Assembly: GCA_903813345.2 (NCBI GenBank)
Contig: CAIIXF020000001.1
Coordinates: forward strand, 5,270,001 to 5,334,000
Direction: 5' to 3'
DNA: 64,000 nt
DNA from: Owenia fusiformis
Lineage: Eukaryota > Annelida > Polychaeta > Sabellida > Oweniidae
The position numbers were made by a program, and so were the translations under genes. The notes beneath the pieces are model-generated. The model did not search any database. It saw nothing but the letters and a program-made list of their open reading frames with translations, and had not been told where the DNA came from. Shown piece by piece: positions 1-12,600 of this stretch; position 1 is the stretch's first letter, and each line of letters starts with the position of its first letter.

Positions 1-2014
1 GAGCGTCGGCGCCAGACTGTCTGTAAGCCACCTGTATGGATTGGCTAGTACTACCACCTGTGAGAGACTAATACAACTTATAACGTGGGAGTCAATGTAA
101 ATTGGGCTAAATTCCAAAAGACAACTAGTAAGACTCCGCCCCCTATTATAATACCTAATTTAAATGTTAAAAGAAACAATATGGTTAACTGTATTAAACC
201 GGTAACATAAATATATGATTTACCGATTGCACGTTTCCCTGTTCTATCTTTGAGTGTTGTCGACGTGGAAGTCATGAAAACAAAAATTTATTTAATGCAA
301 ATACGACTCAGGAATCCAGTTTCTTGATTGAATATCATATCCTCGAAAAAATATGAAGTAGGCATAGCTTATTAAAAACCTAGAATTCATAATATAGCAT
401 GTTTTTCCAGATTCATATTGAAAATTTGCGGCAAACATTGAGCTGGGAATAAATGTTTTGGTTCGTGGGTTTCGACATGTTTTCAGGATGGCTAGTTCTT
501 TTGAATGCATCGGAATTTTGCCACACCAACCACTGGCTCCAGTAGTCTGCGTTTCACCCATTTTCCCTCCCCCTTTAATCATATGTAAATATACAATGCA
601 TTCTTATCTTTATTAGTACCGAATCAACTGAGCAATAACTTACATATCTAACTTTTCACACGGCATTAATACAGATTGGTAATTATATTAGTGACACAGT
701 GTAACTACATGTATAGTTGATTTTTCGCACTTAGCCTACAGTTTTTTCAAGCTATGCACAGGGTTTATCCGTAATTAACAACATATGATGCAGAACGAGG
801 TGAATGTCATATTTGGGACGTTATTAGGTTCTGATGACAGATTCTGATTCACCTTCAGCTGTGCATCTTTTCTCAGATCACCACAGTTCCCGACTGTTTG
901 CGCCATGTGAAGGCTAAAATTGCTCCATGGATAAGTTCTTCCGTAGAAGTCCTTCTTTGATCGCGCAAGGCTACATTCATAAGCAGTCTGGATATAGTAA
1001 TTGTTGCATATTATAAAGTGTCATTACAAAGGTTTGAATGTATAGCTCTTGTTTATACATGGGCACTTGTTTAAATTCGAGGCGACAGTGAGTCTACATC
1101 CCACCTGGCCGCTTAACATAGGCTATCAATGCGACTTACATACACTATTATAAACATAAAATACTTGAACCAAGCCACAAATCCTATTACAATCTTATAC
1201 ACGTTTAAGGCCGAGTTGATTTAAGATTAAATATCAAAGTGTATCATTTACCTGAAACATTATCCATATGTATTATACATATATGAAATTTACCAAACTG
1301 GTGTGTTACTAACTCCTGGCCCTGAACGTGAATATGACGGAATCCTATAGAGATTAGAGACGAGTAATGTTTTGACTTAATCAGTAATAAATTGAACTTT
1401 TAACAGATTTTTGTGTGTATTTTTTTACCCATTGATTTACAATAGTAATGCGCTTTTTGATTTTTAGCTAAAACTTATATACGTGTAAGTTACTCATATT
1501 CAAAGAAAAACAGATTGTCTTCATGAACAGTTATTCGACTATCGTTGATAAGTACGAGCGCAATTTGCGATCAGTATTTGTTTACAGACTTCCACAGTAA
1601 CTGTAACATGTCAATGTTTGGCAATTTTGAGTGACACAATTGTAAGGTTCAATCTAAATTCACGCATTTTTAACCACAGATTGAGAAGCTAATTGCTCTT
1701 TTAACTGGACTTGAAGTGACAAACTTTTGAAAAAAGTGTTACCTTGTACCTTCTAGCTTAAAACCTTAATTACCTCTATTGCCTCCCTTAATCCATTTAT
1801 TCGCAAAACAAAATATTAACATGATCCACTAAAGTTTGATATTCGTGAAAATGGAGAGCAAATACACTGGAACAATAAAGTACTAATCTCTAAGACGATA
1901 TCGAGTGGAGTGCATCTGAAAACTAAAACATTTTGGGTTGATTTTTCCTCGAAAATATGATGGACACCCGATATTTCAAAACATATTTTTGATTTGATGC
2001 AACTATTTTGTTCT
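1..2014. other. Gene-free AT-rich stretch
   Basis: I recognise no gene here. Two short minus-strand ORFs (78-275, 65 residues with two hydrophobic segments; 292-582, 96 residues) have no family I can name and no clear splice context. They may be chance ORFs or fragments of a gene continuing to the left of the window. Confidence 0.5.
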
Positions 2015-2185
2015 AGGGCGTAGCCAGGGGGTGCGATGGGTGACCCCCCCCCCTCCCCCATAACCAATAAAAATGGGTCCATTAGAAAGAAGAAAGGAGC
2101 TTTTAAAATGCTTTTTATTTGAAGTTTCTAGGTCAATTTTAAAGGAAGTTACATCAATTTTTGTAAAATTCAAAGCAAATCTTTT
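2015..2185. repeat. Dispersed repeat with 'gtagccaggggg' end
   Basis: The block begins with a 'gcgtagccagggggtgcg' motif and a C-rich run, then carries a segment (about 2098-2180: aaaatgctttttatttgaag and following) that recurs at about 14605-14680. The same 'ggctac(g)cccctg' type of end is seen near 14800, 25035 and 39366-39430, so this is a dispersed transposable-element family. Confidence 0.6.
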
Positions 2186-2330
2186 GACTCGTTTATGCCA
2201 CGATCGCTAAGGTGTACTATTTGGGATTGGTGGATTATAGTGAAGCCACATATTGCCAATAAATAATTACCTGAACATGTCCGTCAGACAATTTTCTTCT
2301 AGGGGTGCGGTTTTTACCATAAAAATCATA

Positions 2331-2808
2331 GGCTAAGGTCGATAGAAATAATTTTTAAATAAAGATGGAATGGTAATCGATCAGTTTTTATTTATAAATA
2401 TTCTCTTAGTTGGTGCTGCCATCTTTCTATCGGTCCAGAACCTATGATAAAAATGAAACTGGTCGAATTTTGCCGCCTAAATCGACGGCAGATGTGGTCA
2501 GATGGTTGAGGGAGGGTGGTTCGGTTACCTCCTAAAGTAGGGAAACCCAACCTATTTTGTCATACTTTAGTTCGTTTTATATTTTGTTAGTCACGTGAGC
2601 AAGTCGGAGAAACATTAGAATATGGGAGGGTGTGCTAGAAGGGCTCTCGGCATAAACCTCTTTGAACAAATGTCTCTGTATACTGTATACTTTGAAGATC
2701 ATAGAATAAGGTCCTGGCGCTCAAAACTGCACTTAGTCTAGCGACAAGCCAGAGGCTAAGGTCGATAGAAATCATTTTTAAATAAAGATGGCATGGTAAT
2801 CGATCAGA
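2331..2808. repeat. 55-bp direct repeat pair
   Basis: A segment starting ggctaaggtcgatagaaat and ending atggtaatcgatcag occurs at about 2331-2385 and again at about 2755-2808 with a few substitutions. The first copy is followed by an inverted piece (tctttctatcggtcc, near 2425). No gene is visible between the copies. Confidence 0.7.
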
Positions 2809-3461
2809 GAAAAAGAGTACTGGATTCCTACTCACCTCCCCACTGTGTGAGATTTGTGTACTCAAATAGGGGGACCACAGGGTTTTGGTGTAATACTGCC
2901 ATCTTTACATAAACCTCAGCATTCGTTTCAACGTCATGATGTGAATGTCGTCCGGTGTTACAGGTTTAAGTGTCCCCAGGGGTCAGTGTCCGACAAATCT
3001 GAGAGTCTCACCAGTTATAACTGTCTCCCCATGATCCTCGTAAATATAGTCTCAATGGCCCTACAACGGACAGCCAGCTTGGGGGTGAAATCTGAATGAA
3101 ATCAGGCTATTACACCGGCAATCAGGATCATTGAGCAAAAGAGTTTGTATTTAATCTTATCTACGAAAACAATGCCTTTCATATAAAGTTTCAGGCCTCC
3201 TAGACTTCCAACAACGCGAACATCAGTTCTGAACTTCTGATACCGCGAGCATATTTCTCGACCCGCGTACAGAGATCCGAAACAAGTTTCTATGCCGCTG
3301 TGTAGTTGACATGTTTTAATGGTTTTTCATATACCTTTTGAAATCTCCATTGGTGTCATCTACTCGAATAGTGTATTTTTCTATATTATATTATATTATT
3401 TCTTTGATATTAGTTGTGTGTCATTATTGAAGTTTTTTCGTCTTAAATTGATTGAATATAT

Positions 3462-4049
3462 TGGGCTTTGTATAAAAAACCTCCTACCTCATACCCACCT
3501 ACCCATGCCTACGTGGGACATGATACAGTCTTTGAAAGGTTCAATTTTAAATATTATAAAATCTTAGTTTATGATGACTTATAGATGAATTAATGCGCCC
3601 ATATGCCTTTATTTATGGATTTGTCATCTGTCTAGTCATAAAATGAAGCCAGAATTTCAGAAGCCTTAATAATTTGAGCTATTTTGATTTCATGTCTGCT
3701 TTTAATTTTTCGAAATGATTTTTGATGACCGGAGAGTCTGGCTTTGTATAAAAAAAACTCGTACCAACGTTCGTGGGTCTTGACACAGTCTTTGAAAGTG
3801 AAGTTTTAATTTTGTCAATTGTATCTCCCAGAACTCCTTAACATTTTTGCAATTCCGGCTTTATTTTATGACTAGACAGTTGACAAATACATCTAGATAA
3901 ATAAAAGGCATATGGGTGCATTAATTCATCTATAATTCAACATAAACTAAGATTTAATAATCTGTAAAACTGAACCCTTCAAAGACTGTGTCATGTCCCA
4001 CGTACGTGAGTAGGTGGGTGCGAAGTAGGAGTTTTTTTATACAAACCCC
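3462..4049. mobile_element. Foldback/MITE element with about 190-bp inverted arms
   Basis: The left arm (about 3463-3656) begins gggctttgtataaaaaac. It is matched in reverse complement by the right arm (about 3852-4048), which ends tttttttatacaaacccc. Internal landmarks such as 'cagtctttgaaag', 'gcatatgg' and 'tttatgactagaca' fall in mirrored order. A second partial copy of the left terminus is nested at about 3737-3800. The same family recurs at 54347-54735. No transposase is encoded. Confidence 0.75.
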
Positions 4050-4129
4050 TTATATCCCGATCGTGTAACAGACCTTCTCCCTTACATATGAGTCACGGTA
4101 GCGGTCCCAGATGTTTCTAACTCTTGGGT

Positions 4130-5130
4130 TGTGGACCATGATATGTTCTTCATCATCAGCCTTGTGATGATATTGAAGGGGGGTTGGGGTGGTTGTAGTT
4201 CAAGTAGAGTTGAGTTGAGTCATGGGCTTTCAATTATATCGGTATCAACGGTTCTTTTTGGTTTATTGGTTGTGCCTGATTGTGTTTTGATGGGTTGATT
4301 AAATCGATTAGTATTTAGTTGAGCCTTGTTGTGTAATGGTGGATTACTGTCAGGTAGGTACCGTGGTATAGGTTTTGACGAATTGTGTTGTGTCAGTTTG
4401 AGAGTGGGTTGTCTTTTGATGGTTATTAGCCGGTCTGGTGATTTAATATCGGGTTGTGCCCCATTGTGAATTATGTTAATTTTATAATGGGTTGTGTTCT
4501 CTTGTGAATATGTTATGTTGGTTAGGTAGCCGGTTGTGGCTAGTCGGGTGAGGTATCTGGTTGTGTCTGATTGTGTTGTGTGATTGGCGTTGTCTCCAAT
4601 TTGGAGTAAATTAGTTGTATATATTGGTATTACAGTTTGATTGTGTTTTTTGCTTGTGCCTGATTTTGTTTTGATTGTTTGGTTTTGGGTTTTGGAAAAT
4701 TGTGTTGTGTTACTTGAACAATGGGTTGTGTTTGCTTTTGTTTACCATTGGGTTGTGCCAAATTGTGTCCAGGTGATAATTTCACAATTCGTTGTGTTTT
4801 CGTGGTTGTTAGTTTAGTTGTGTTGTGTTGTGCACAATTGTGTTGAGTTAATTCAACAATTGGTTGTGTTTGCCTTTGTTGTATTATCATTGGGTTGTGA
4901 CATATTGTGTTAATTTGACAGTTGGTTGAGTTTTGGTGGTTGTAAGTCAGGTTGCGCTATGCTGGGTTTGGTGCTGGGTTATGCTCTATTTCGTTCTGTG
5001 TATGTTATCACTGGGTTATATTCTATTGCTCTGTTGTATGATTGGTGATCTAGGTTGTGTTTGGTTGTAATAGGCTATATAGGTCGTGTTACGGGCTGCG
5101 CCCGATCAGGTTGTGGTGTATTATTGGGTT
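4130..5130. repeat. Degenerate GT-rich minisatellite-like array
   Basis: About 1 kb of strand-asymmetric G/T-rich DNA is built from variants of 'gggttgtg', 'attgtgttg' and 'ggttgtta'. A longer period of roughly 100-150 bp is visible around 4690-4920 (ttgtgtttgc...cattgggttgtg recurs). The minus-strand 86-residue Q/N/T-rich ORF here is a by-product of the repeat and not a supported gene. Confidence 0.7.
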
Positions 5131-5617
5131 AAGATACAAACAGCCGGTTTAGGCTATTGTCCTGTATTATGTTGTTGGTACATCAGTTGATTCTGGGTAG
5201 AATGAAAGGGTATATTAATATGTTTGTACACATTAGTATGCTATAGGTTTGGTACCTACACGTACATGCATGTATCTCATACTTGAGTGGGTTTGGGGTA
5301 GATATCACCCGGGAATATATATCGTATCTGAGGAGCGGGCAGGATATATTGTATATGTCCCGTTCCAGGCCAAATGCGGGTAGATATAATATATCCATCC
5401 CGCTCCCGGGAATTTTTCAAAAGTTTAAAAAAGTTTAAATATCAAAAGTTTTAATTTTAAAATTTAATTTTTTTAAGTTTAATGTTACAATTTCATTGTA
5501 TTGAACAAAAAGAATATTACGAAAATGTTAAATTTAAATATCTTGTCATTTGAAAAAGGTGGAAAGGGGTATATCAACCCTAAACCCACTCAAGTATGAG
5601 ATACACCAGTTATGCAC

Positions 5618-5740
5618 GGTCGGTTTGGATACATGGAATATCCCTTGGGATATACAATACATCTTCCCTAGGTCCCTTCGGTCCCTCGGGAAGATATATT
5701 GTATATCCCTCGGGATATTCCCTGTATCCAAAACCTCCCA
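5618..5740. repeat. Near-perfect palindrome (hairpin)
   Basis: The sequence around gggatatacaatacatcttc is followed after a short loop (ggtcccttcggtccctc) by its reverse complement gaagatatattgtatatccc. The match extends outward through 'ggatacatggaatatcccttgg' / 'ccctcgggatattccctgtatcc'. Arms are about 45 bp. Related ccgggaatatata/gggatatattgtatat pieces lie at 5296-5410. Confidence 0.8.
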
Positions 5741-7522
5741 GTGCATAACCCCTATATATGCAATCTCTTGTGTGAGATATTCAACCGGTATGATGGGCGT
5801 TAGCTTTGCGTCGTTCTCTGATGAGGGAGTCTCATGTTGTTCAATGAATCCAAGAAAAACAATGCTAATTTATCTTTTTACATAATATATTTTTGTTGAT
5901 TTTTCATAAAAAAACAGGGGAGATATACTTTTATTGCATAAATTATATATTTGTGTCACTTTTTATGATCAAATATGTTACTTTGCTTCCATCAAGTCGA
6001 TATTTTTATTTATCTGATCTTGAATTATTACCAAAATATACAGCTGCAATAACATGAAATTAAAGGTCCATGTGAAATATGGCAAGTGATTTGCCATCTT
6101 GGGCTTGGGCAAGGCTACGAAGTACGAATGCCTATATGGTTTATTATGTCTAAGAAACTATTTATTGGAATCACTCCATAATAAACCTTGTGCATATGCT
6201 TAAGATAGAATATTCTTCTTTTGAGTGAAATAAAAAATATGCCATATGAGTAAATAGGTGTTGCAATAGATGTCAACTATTTGCTGGATGGATTTCACTC
6301 ACGCTTCACTTATACCATTTGTTAAGATTGCGTATGCTCCTTTGGAACTAATTATAGCATTGATACTTATAATGACATATTTAAAAAGATAATGAGGTCA
6401 AAGGGGATATGATGATATTACGCCAAGCGTGCATGTTTTCATGTAAGTCAAAACGCACTTGCTGCATTCTTAATATTCTCAGGAAAAAACAAGTAAACGC
6501 AAATGTGCACACTAATTTCGAATATCAAATATTATTTTTACCGAAAACAGCAATGTTTACGCTGAAGGTCGGCTATATATTCCTGTATAGCCGCCAAACT
6601 TTTTGCCATGACATTCGGTCGCAAGCTGGGGCTATATTGATGACAGACCTCAGACATATGTTCGATGATAGGGACACAATGGAGACATTGGTATATGTCT
6701 GCCTAGGGGAGGGGCATGCTTTCGGGACACCCTGTATAATATACACTGCTACTGTTTAAATGAAGATCAACAACAGAAGCACGGAACAACTTTGTTCGTT
6801 GGGTTAATAAGCAAAAGTCAGCAGAAGTGAAAATGTATAACAGACAATTTTGATAGCGAGGTAAAAAGGTCATCAGTTTTCATATCAAGAAACATCCTTG
6901 GAAAGTTAAGACCAATTTATCATACACTAGTAAGTGCAGACAAGAAAAGTTAGATGCCAACTCCTAACTATCATACATCAAGCCCGACACCAAGCTGACA
7001 ATATCGTACCTTTTTGGGTGTGATAAAAAATTATTAATAACAAAAGAATAGTGCAGTTTTGCTTTCTTTTATATTGTCAAATATCTGTACTATTACAGTA
7101 AGAGAAATGACACATACACACTAAACATTGAATAAAATGCACATTCAAACACTTTTAACTTGTTATCTATACAATATGGTACAATATTTACAGAAATCTG
7201 TTTATAAAGCCTTTTCACAACGTTTAACATAGTCAGTCACTGAACCTAACTAAATATAGAAAAATAAACATGTACTGTATCTTTGCTAATCACTACAATT
7301 ATCCACGTGCAGAGTCGGGTTATAAAACTCTCTTTTAAAGGCGAAGTCGAACGAGTGCAAAGGGTAACCACTAATAATACCCTCTGTAAAGAAAATGTGT
7401 ATAATAATTTATCAATCATATTTTTTCAATATTTTGTATAATTTCACTGAACTCCTTTAGGCATATGGTGTACATGTAAATATCGTAAATTACTGTTGAA
7501 AATCTTGACAAATTAGAAGAAA
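5741..7522. other. Gene-free stretch
   Basis: No coding region is recognised. The 116-residue plus-strand ORF at 6409-6759 has no splice context or recognisable family. At its 3' end 'gggacaccctgtata' (6723-6737) resembles a solo mariner-type terminal repeat. Confidence 0.4.
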
Positions 7523-8228
7523 AGGATGGGTATTAAAATGGTGAACTTTTTGAACACATGTTTCTGTTATAAAAGAATTCTGAAAATTTTACACATCGTC
7601 AATTTAATGGGTATCTTTTGAATGGTAACAATATAGTTTGAAATAAATATATATATATTTCTCTTAATTGTTTTAGAAAACACCTCGGCCACTCATTTTG
7701 TTCTTGGTATCATCTTTTCGGAATGGAATGAAACATCTATCCGAACCTCATTGGAACAAAATGACATAAACACCATGTGTTTATGTCTCTCAATTTTATA
7801 ATATTGTACAAAGGAAAGTTTGGTTGATTTAAGAAAAGTATCTTATTAATGAAATAAAAGGTTTATCTAATCTTTATCTCTTTTTGTTTTGATATTTTGA
7901 ATACTTTTTGTTAAATCAACCAAAATTTCCTTTGTATAACTATAATAATGAGAGGTCTTAGAAAATTTTGTACATGCTATTTTGTTCCAATTTTATTTAT
8001 TTCTCAAGAATTGGTAGAAAGGAACAAAAAGCAATTGCACTAAAAAACAAAAAATGTTAACAGAAACAGTTATATAAATTATATATAAATAATTTTCGCA
8101 TTTAATTGTTGTCAATCAGTCAAAATTACATAAAGGACTGTGTTTTTTACAGAGTGTTTGCAATAATTGGTTTAAGAGAAAAACATTGTTGAATTCAGTT
8201 CACCATATTGATACCAATCCTTTAAAAA
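7523..8228. mobile_element. TIR element, family also at 19.5-20.06 kb
   Basis: It starts with aaaggatgggtatt...atggtgaacttttt and ends with the reverse complement (cagttcaccatattgatacc aatccttt, about 8197-8226), giving terminal inverted repeats of about 50 bp. The interior (for example ttgttcttggtatcat, cattggaacaaaatgacata, caaccaaaatttcctttgta) is repeated in the same orientation at 19493-20060. A solo terminus lies at about 25975-26032. No ORF of use is present. Confidence 0.7.
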
Positions 8229-9290
8229 AGTTAGCAATGGTTAAAAACATTATCTCACAAACTCACTAATGTGACTTTTTTCATAAATTACAATTTGCCA
8301 TTTTGCACTGTAATACATTTTCCTCTATAGCTAGGATATAATTTTCTATATATCGAATTTTTCATACCATTGTAAAGCCTGTCTTAAACTGTTCATGACT
8401 GAGGGGTTTGAAATAAACATTATAACACATTGACAGAATGTTATCTTAGTGCCCAAACCCATCTAAAACATGATTTTAAGCCGATTTTGAAATTTTGCGG
8501 CTATTATATTTCGCTAATTTCATGCTTCTTTGAAATTTCACGGCTATTAGTTTTAGCAGATTTGTGACCTAATTTGTCATGCTTCTCTTTCTAAGTTGGC
8601 ATTTTCCTTAAAAAAACATCATTTCCCTTTCAATATCAGCCATGCTTTTCCCTTCACCCTAAGATTTTGGCTTCGTTTTGAGCCATTTTGTGAATGTTCA
8701 TTTCAAATATGATCAAAACTCGCAAAATATAGAAGCACGTGAAAATTACCAGGAGTACTTAAACTCTCTATCTCAAATGTAATAATTTAAATCGTGATAT
8801 ACATCCTTGTGCCTAATGCTGAAAATTTATCTGTTTCATTCATTATTGAGATTTAAATAAATCAAACAATCAGCGATCCTATATTTTTCATCCTGAAAGC
8901 CCAACAGTAATCAGTTGAAGTGACAGAGAGAAAATCTAATATGGCCACCTTAAAAATTACTCCAAAAACCAAACAGTTGTTGATTTACATATAAAAAATA
9001 ATCCTAATAAAAAATTCAGATTAATCCATCAAACTGTTTGTACAAATTATACAAAGCTGTAATATCCCTGTGAAGGAACTCAAACTGGTAGTTATGATGA
9101 CAGAACCATTTGTTGAACAAAATAGAAACAGGCCTGATATGATTTTTCTTCTTGATTCCCAAAGTGTGCCAAGTTTAAAGTTCATGCCAGTTAACTAACT
9201 CTTATAACATTCAAGCCTGTTCTCCCCACAAAAAACCATCAGTCGTATGGAAAGAAAGATTGGAAGATCACAGACTTGAATCCTTTCTGA
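8229..9290. other. Gene-free stretch downstream of SKP2
   Basis: AT-rich sequence beyond the likely SKP2 polyadenylation site. I see no gene or strong repeat in it. Confidence 0.4.
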
Positions 9291-9292
9291 AT

Positions 9293-9304
9293 TTTATTTT
9301 TATT
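9293..9304 (-). terminator. Candidate polyadenylation signals for SKP2
   Basis: Two adjacent TTTATT hexamers on the plus strand read AATAAA on the minus strand, about 180 bp downstream of the SKP2 stop codon at 9481-9483. This is a plausible 3' end, but AATAAA is common in DNA this AT-rich. Confidence 0.4.
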
Positions 9305-9480
9305 GCATAGTGCTACTTGTATCATGCACATAACATGCTGAGATTTATATCATTGGGGATGCTGGTATGTCAATATTTTGCACTTTTCTTGTTCTCTGGT
9401 TCTAGCATATATAGCTGGTAGTTTGGTTGTAGATTGAATGATTCTTGTGTTTGAGCATATTATCTAGCCTTGTGTAAATG

Positions 9481-9676
9481 TCACACAATACAATCCCTTG
9501 CTCTGAGAGACCACACACTAGACCTGCGTATACCAGTTGTTGGACGCGCTATACTTGAGAATGGAAATTTATTGATCTCTATGTTTTTCAAGTTCTGCTT
9601 TAATGTCTTTATGGAAGAGTCCTTCATCATACCGAACACATCGAATGCTAGTAGAGTATGCACTCCACCAAGAAGC
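9481..9676 (-). CDS. SKP2: SKP2 exon 11 (C-terminal tail, stop)
   Basis: Acceptor ctatttccag|GCTTCTTGG, reading LLGGVHTLLAFDVFGMMKDS, then FPFSSIARPTTG, ending RDCIV and stop (TGA, 9483-9481). The FSSIARPTTG motif matches the SKP2 C-terminal tail, which in the family packs back over the LRR surface. Confidence 0.95.
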
Positions 9677-12600
9677 CTGGAAATAGAAATAAAACAAAGT
9701 AATGCACAAAAATTCTGAAGTGACTTAAACATTCATTCAACTTTAAAAGTTCCATTTAAGAAGTAGAGACAAGTTTAATAGTGGGTCATAAGAGAATGGC
9801 AAGAATGTTTCTAAAGAAATTATGCATCAATATTTTTATTTTATTATTATCTTTCACAACGTGAAAACAAACTTACAAGTCATGTTGAAATATATTTGTT
9901 TATTTCAATACTGCAGGCTATGTTTTAAACATTAACATTTATTTTACAACACAGAATTGATTTATTATTCGTGTATTGTGGTGGCAAATCGCAAAAATAT
10001 GAATATGCGAATATAATCAAATGTACAAATCAGCGAAAATTGCTCCCGCAAATTAAAAGTGTTTTACAGTATTTCAAAATGGTGAACAGAAGCAGATGTA
10101 AAGTCAAAACTTTTCAAGTGATTTGTGTAGAGATTTTTGAGAAATTGCTTGACTGTATGGACAAATAGACATACAGATGGGGAAAATAACTAGACAACAG
10201 CAACGCCAAAGTGTAGCAAATCCCATTGAACAGCCATGGCTGGCATTTTTACAAACAAAGTATATAGCAAAAATGCAAGCCATTTTTCAAAATGGCCACC
10301 TTCTATCAAAAGTGTTATTAGACAGTGTGCCATGTGTATAGTATTCACATACCAAATATGAACAAAATCGCTCCACTATTTTCCGAATCATAAAATGGTG
10401 GCCATTTTTCAAAATGGCCACCTTCTACAAAAAGTGTCATTAGACAGTGTGCCATGCTTATAGTATTCACATACCAAATATGAACAAAATCGCTACACTA
10501 CTTTTCGAGTCCGGACAGACAGACGGATGGAGGCGTTCCCTATATCCCTCCAAACTTCCTTCTATGGGATAATAAAATGGTAGCACAACTTACATGAATG
10601 ATGACAGGGCAACATTATAACATCGACTCAGGGCAAGGTACTCTAAACCATGCAGATATTTCACTGCATGTTCCACAGTGGCCTGTGTTAGTACAGTTGC
10701 ATCACTAAGGTCTAGTTCCTTCAGATGAGGCAGTCTTCGACATAAGTGGAGTACATCTGCAAAAATATTATAGACTTTCATACCAATACACACCAGAATA
10801 GCCTGACAACGGTAAAGTCAAATACCGTTGTCACAAATGGCAGACATAACCGTCGCTTCAACTCTTTAATCACTTGGTCTTCGTTTCATTGGACTTTATT
10901 GTCGCTAATTCTGTGCATGTGTTAAGCTCGTGTGATGATGTATTATATGAAATCCCAATTTCTATCAAATGGGGTCGTGAATCACCACAATATAGCATAT
11001 TCGATATCGTCAATGACAATGGAATCTGAATTTGAAATAACTTACAACGACATATGGTAAGATGTGACAACGGACTATGGTGGATGTATTGCATTGGAAC
11101 ATAGGAAAATGACAATGGTAAATAGACACTTTACCGTTGGATTCCAAGGCTTACCTTCATCATTGAGGAGTTCCTTGCATCCACTGATATTGAGCTTGGT
11201 AACTCTGGGTGGCAAACATACAGCTACCAACTGGATGGTGTCTCTATCTAACTCAGTCCATGCAAGGTTCAATGACTCTAAGCTGAAATTATCAAACATA
11301 TCAATTCATTGTATATTCAAAGAAATACAAATGAGAAATACTGGGGTAACATTTTCACTTCAATTAAAGTAATATCAAGATACTTATACGTACGCTAAGC
11401 AGTTTGATATGATGGCATCAAGACCGGCTGATGTTATGCCGCTACACATGGCTAAGTTCAGGGTGTCCAACCCCATATTCTCACCAATTGACCTGAAACA
11501 TTTATCAAAAATCTAAATTGTCATTAGACGTGTAATATGGTTTCAAGAAATCACATGTGAAATATTAACAAGATCAGTCCACTACTTTTCCATCTAAAGC
11601 AAAAATGTAAAATAACACATATAAAAACTGCAGCATTTAATGAAATGGCTGCCTATTAGACAATTGTATATGTTATCCCTAAAATACTGTAAAATTAACA
11701 CTATAGCAGCCATATTGAAACCAGTGGTCATTTTGAAAATCGGCTTATGAGCAGAACTTATATCTGCATGGAGCAGAACTTGTAATCACATGGGGCATAC
11801 AACATGTATGAAATATTAATGATAATGGGCAAACCGTTTTTGAGTTATTGCCCAGATAGATGGATGTAAGTATCACAGTATGTATGGACGGACAGAGCTA
11901 TTCTCTATATCCCTGACCTGAACTTCATTGGATGGGATAACTAAGTAAAATTGTCCGCACCAAATATTTAATTCAGACTTTTATAAAACAAGTTTTTTAT
12001 TTAATGGACTCAATAGGTTAAGTGGGACGTGGGTTAAGTTTAAAGTGTGAAGGTTCAGATGATTTAATTTGACAGGAAAAATGTAAATCTATTTGAACTG
12101 AGAATGAACCTACTGCAAGATCTCTAGATTAAGTGGACAGTGTTCAAGACTCAGTTTCTTCAACTGTTGACAGCTTTCAAAGATTTCTTCTAATGTTGAT
12201 GATGTCACTACAGCCATAGAGAGGTCTAAGTATTGCACACGTGACATGCTGTAAGAGAACAAATTCACAATCCTACAATCATTATATTAATTTCAATGTT
12301 TTTTTAATCTAGTGTTCATCCAAAAACAAACAAACCAGCTCACAAAGTAAATACAGTAGATTCATGTTACAAATATTCCATAGTGACTAAGACTCTAATG
12401 AATTAGTTAGCAAAACTCTATTAATTTCAGACTAGTAAATTAATAACTTACCAAGATGAGTGTAAACTAGTAGACAAATCTGTAAACACTGGAGACAGCA
12501 CCTGAATATAACATGGAATTAATTATGCTAATAACATCTAGGATCAAACTAATAATAAACTGCAGCAGATAAATGGGAGATTGTACCTGCAATCTACATA

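Noticed and set aside
292-582. 96-residue minus ORF near the left edge
   Set aside because: Protein-like in part (WCGKIPMHSKEL) but no family, splice site or neighbour supports it. Left as unassigned.
4630-4890. Gln/Asn/Thr-rich 86-residue ORF on the minus strand
   Set aside because: Product of the GT-rich array. No initiation or splice context.
6409-6759. 116-residue plus ORF
   Set aside because: Unremarkable composition, no homology recognised, and it ends in a transposon-terminus-like sequence.
10870-11372. ORFs on both strands near 11 kb
   Set aside because: The plus-strand frames are shadows of SKP2 exon 9, and the minus ORF 10870-11115 is intronic.
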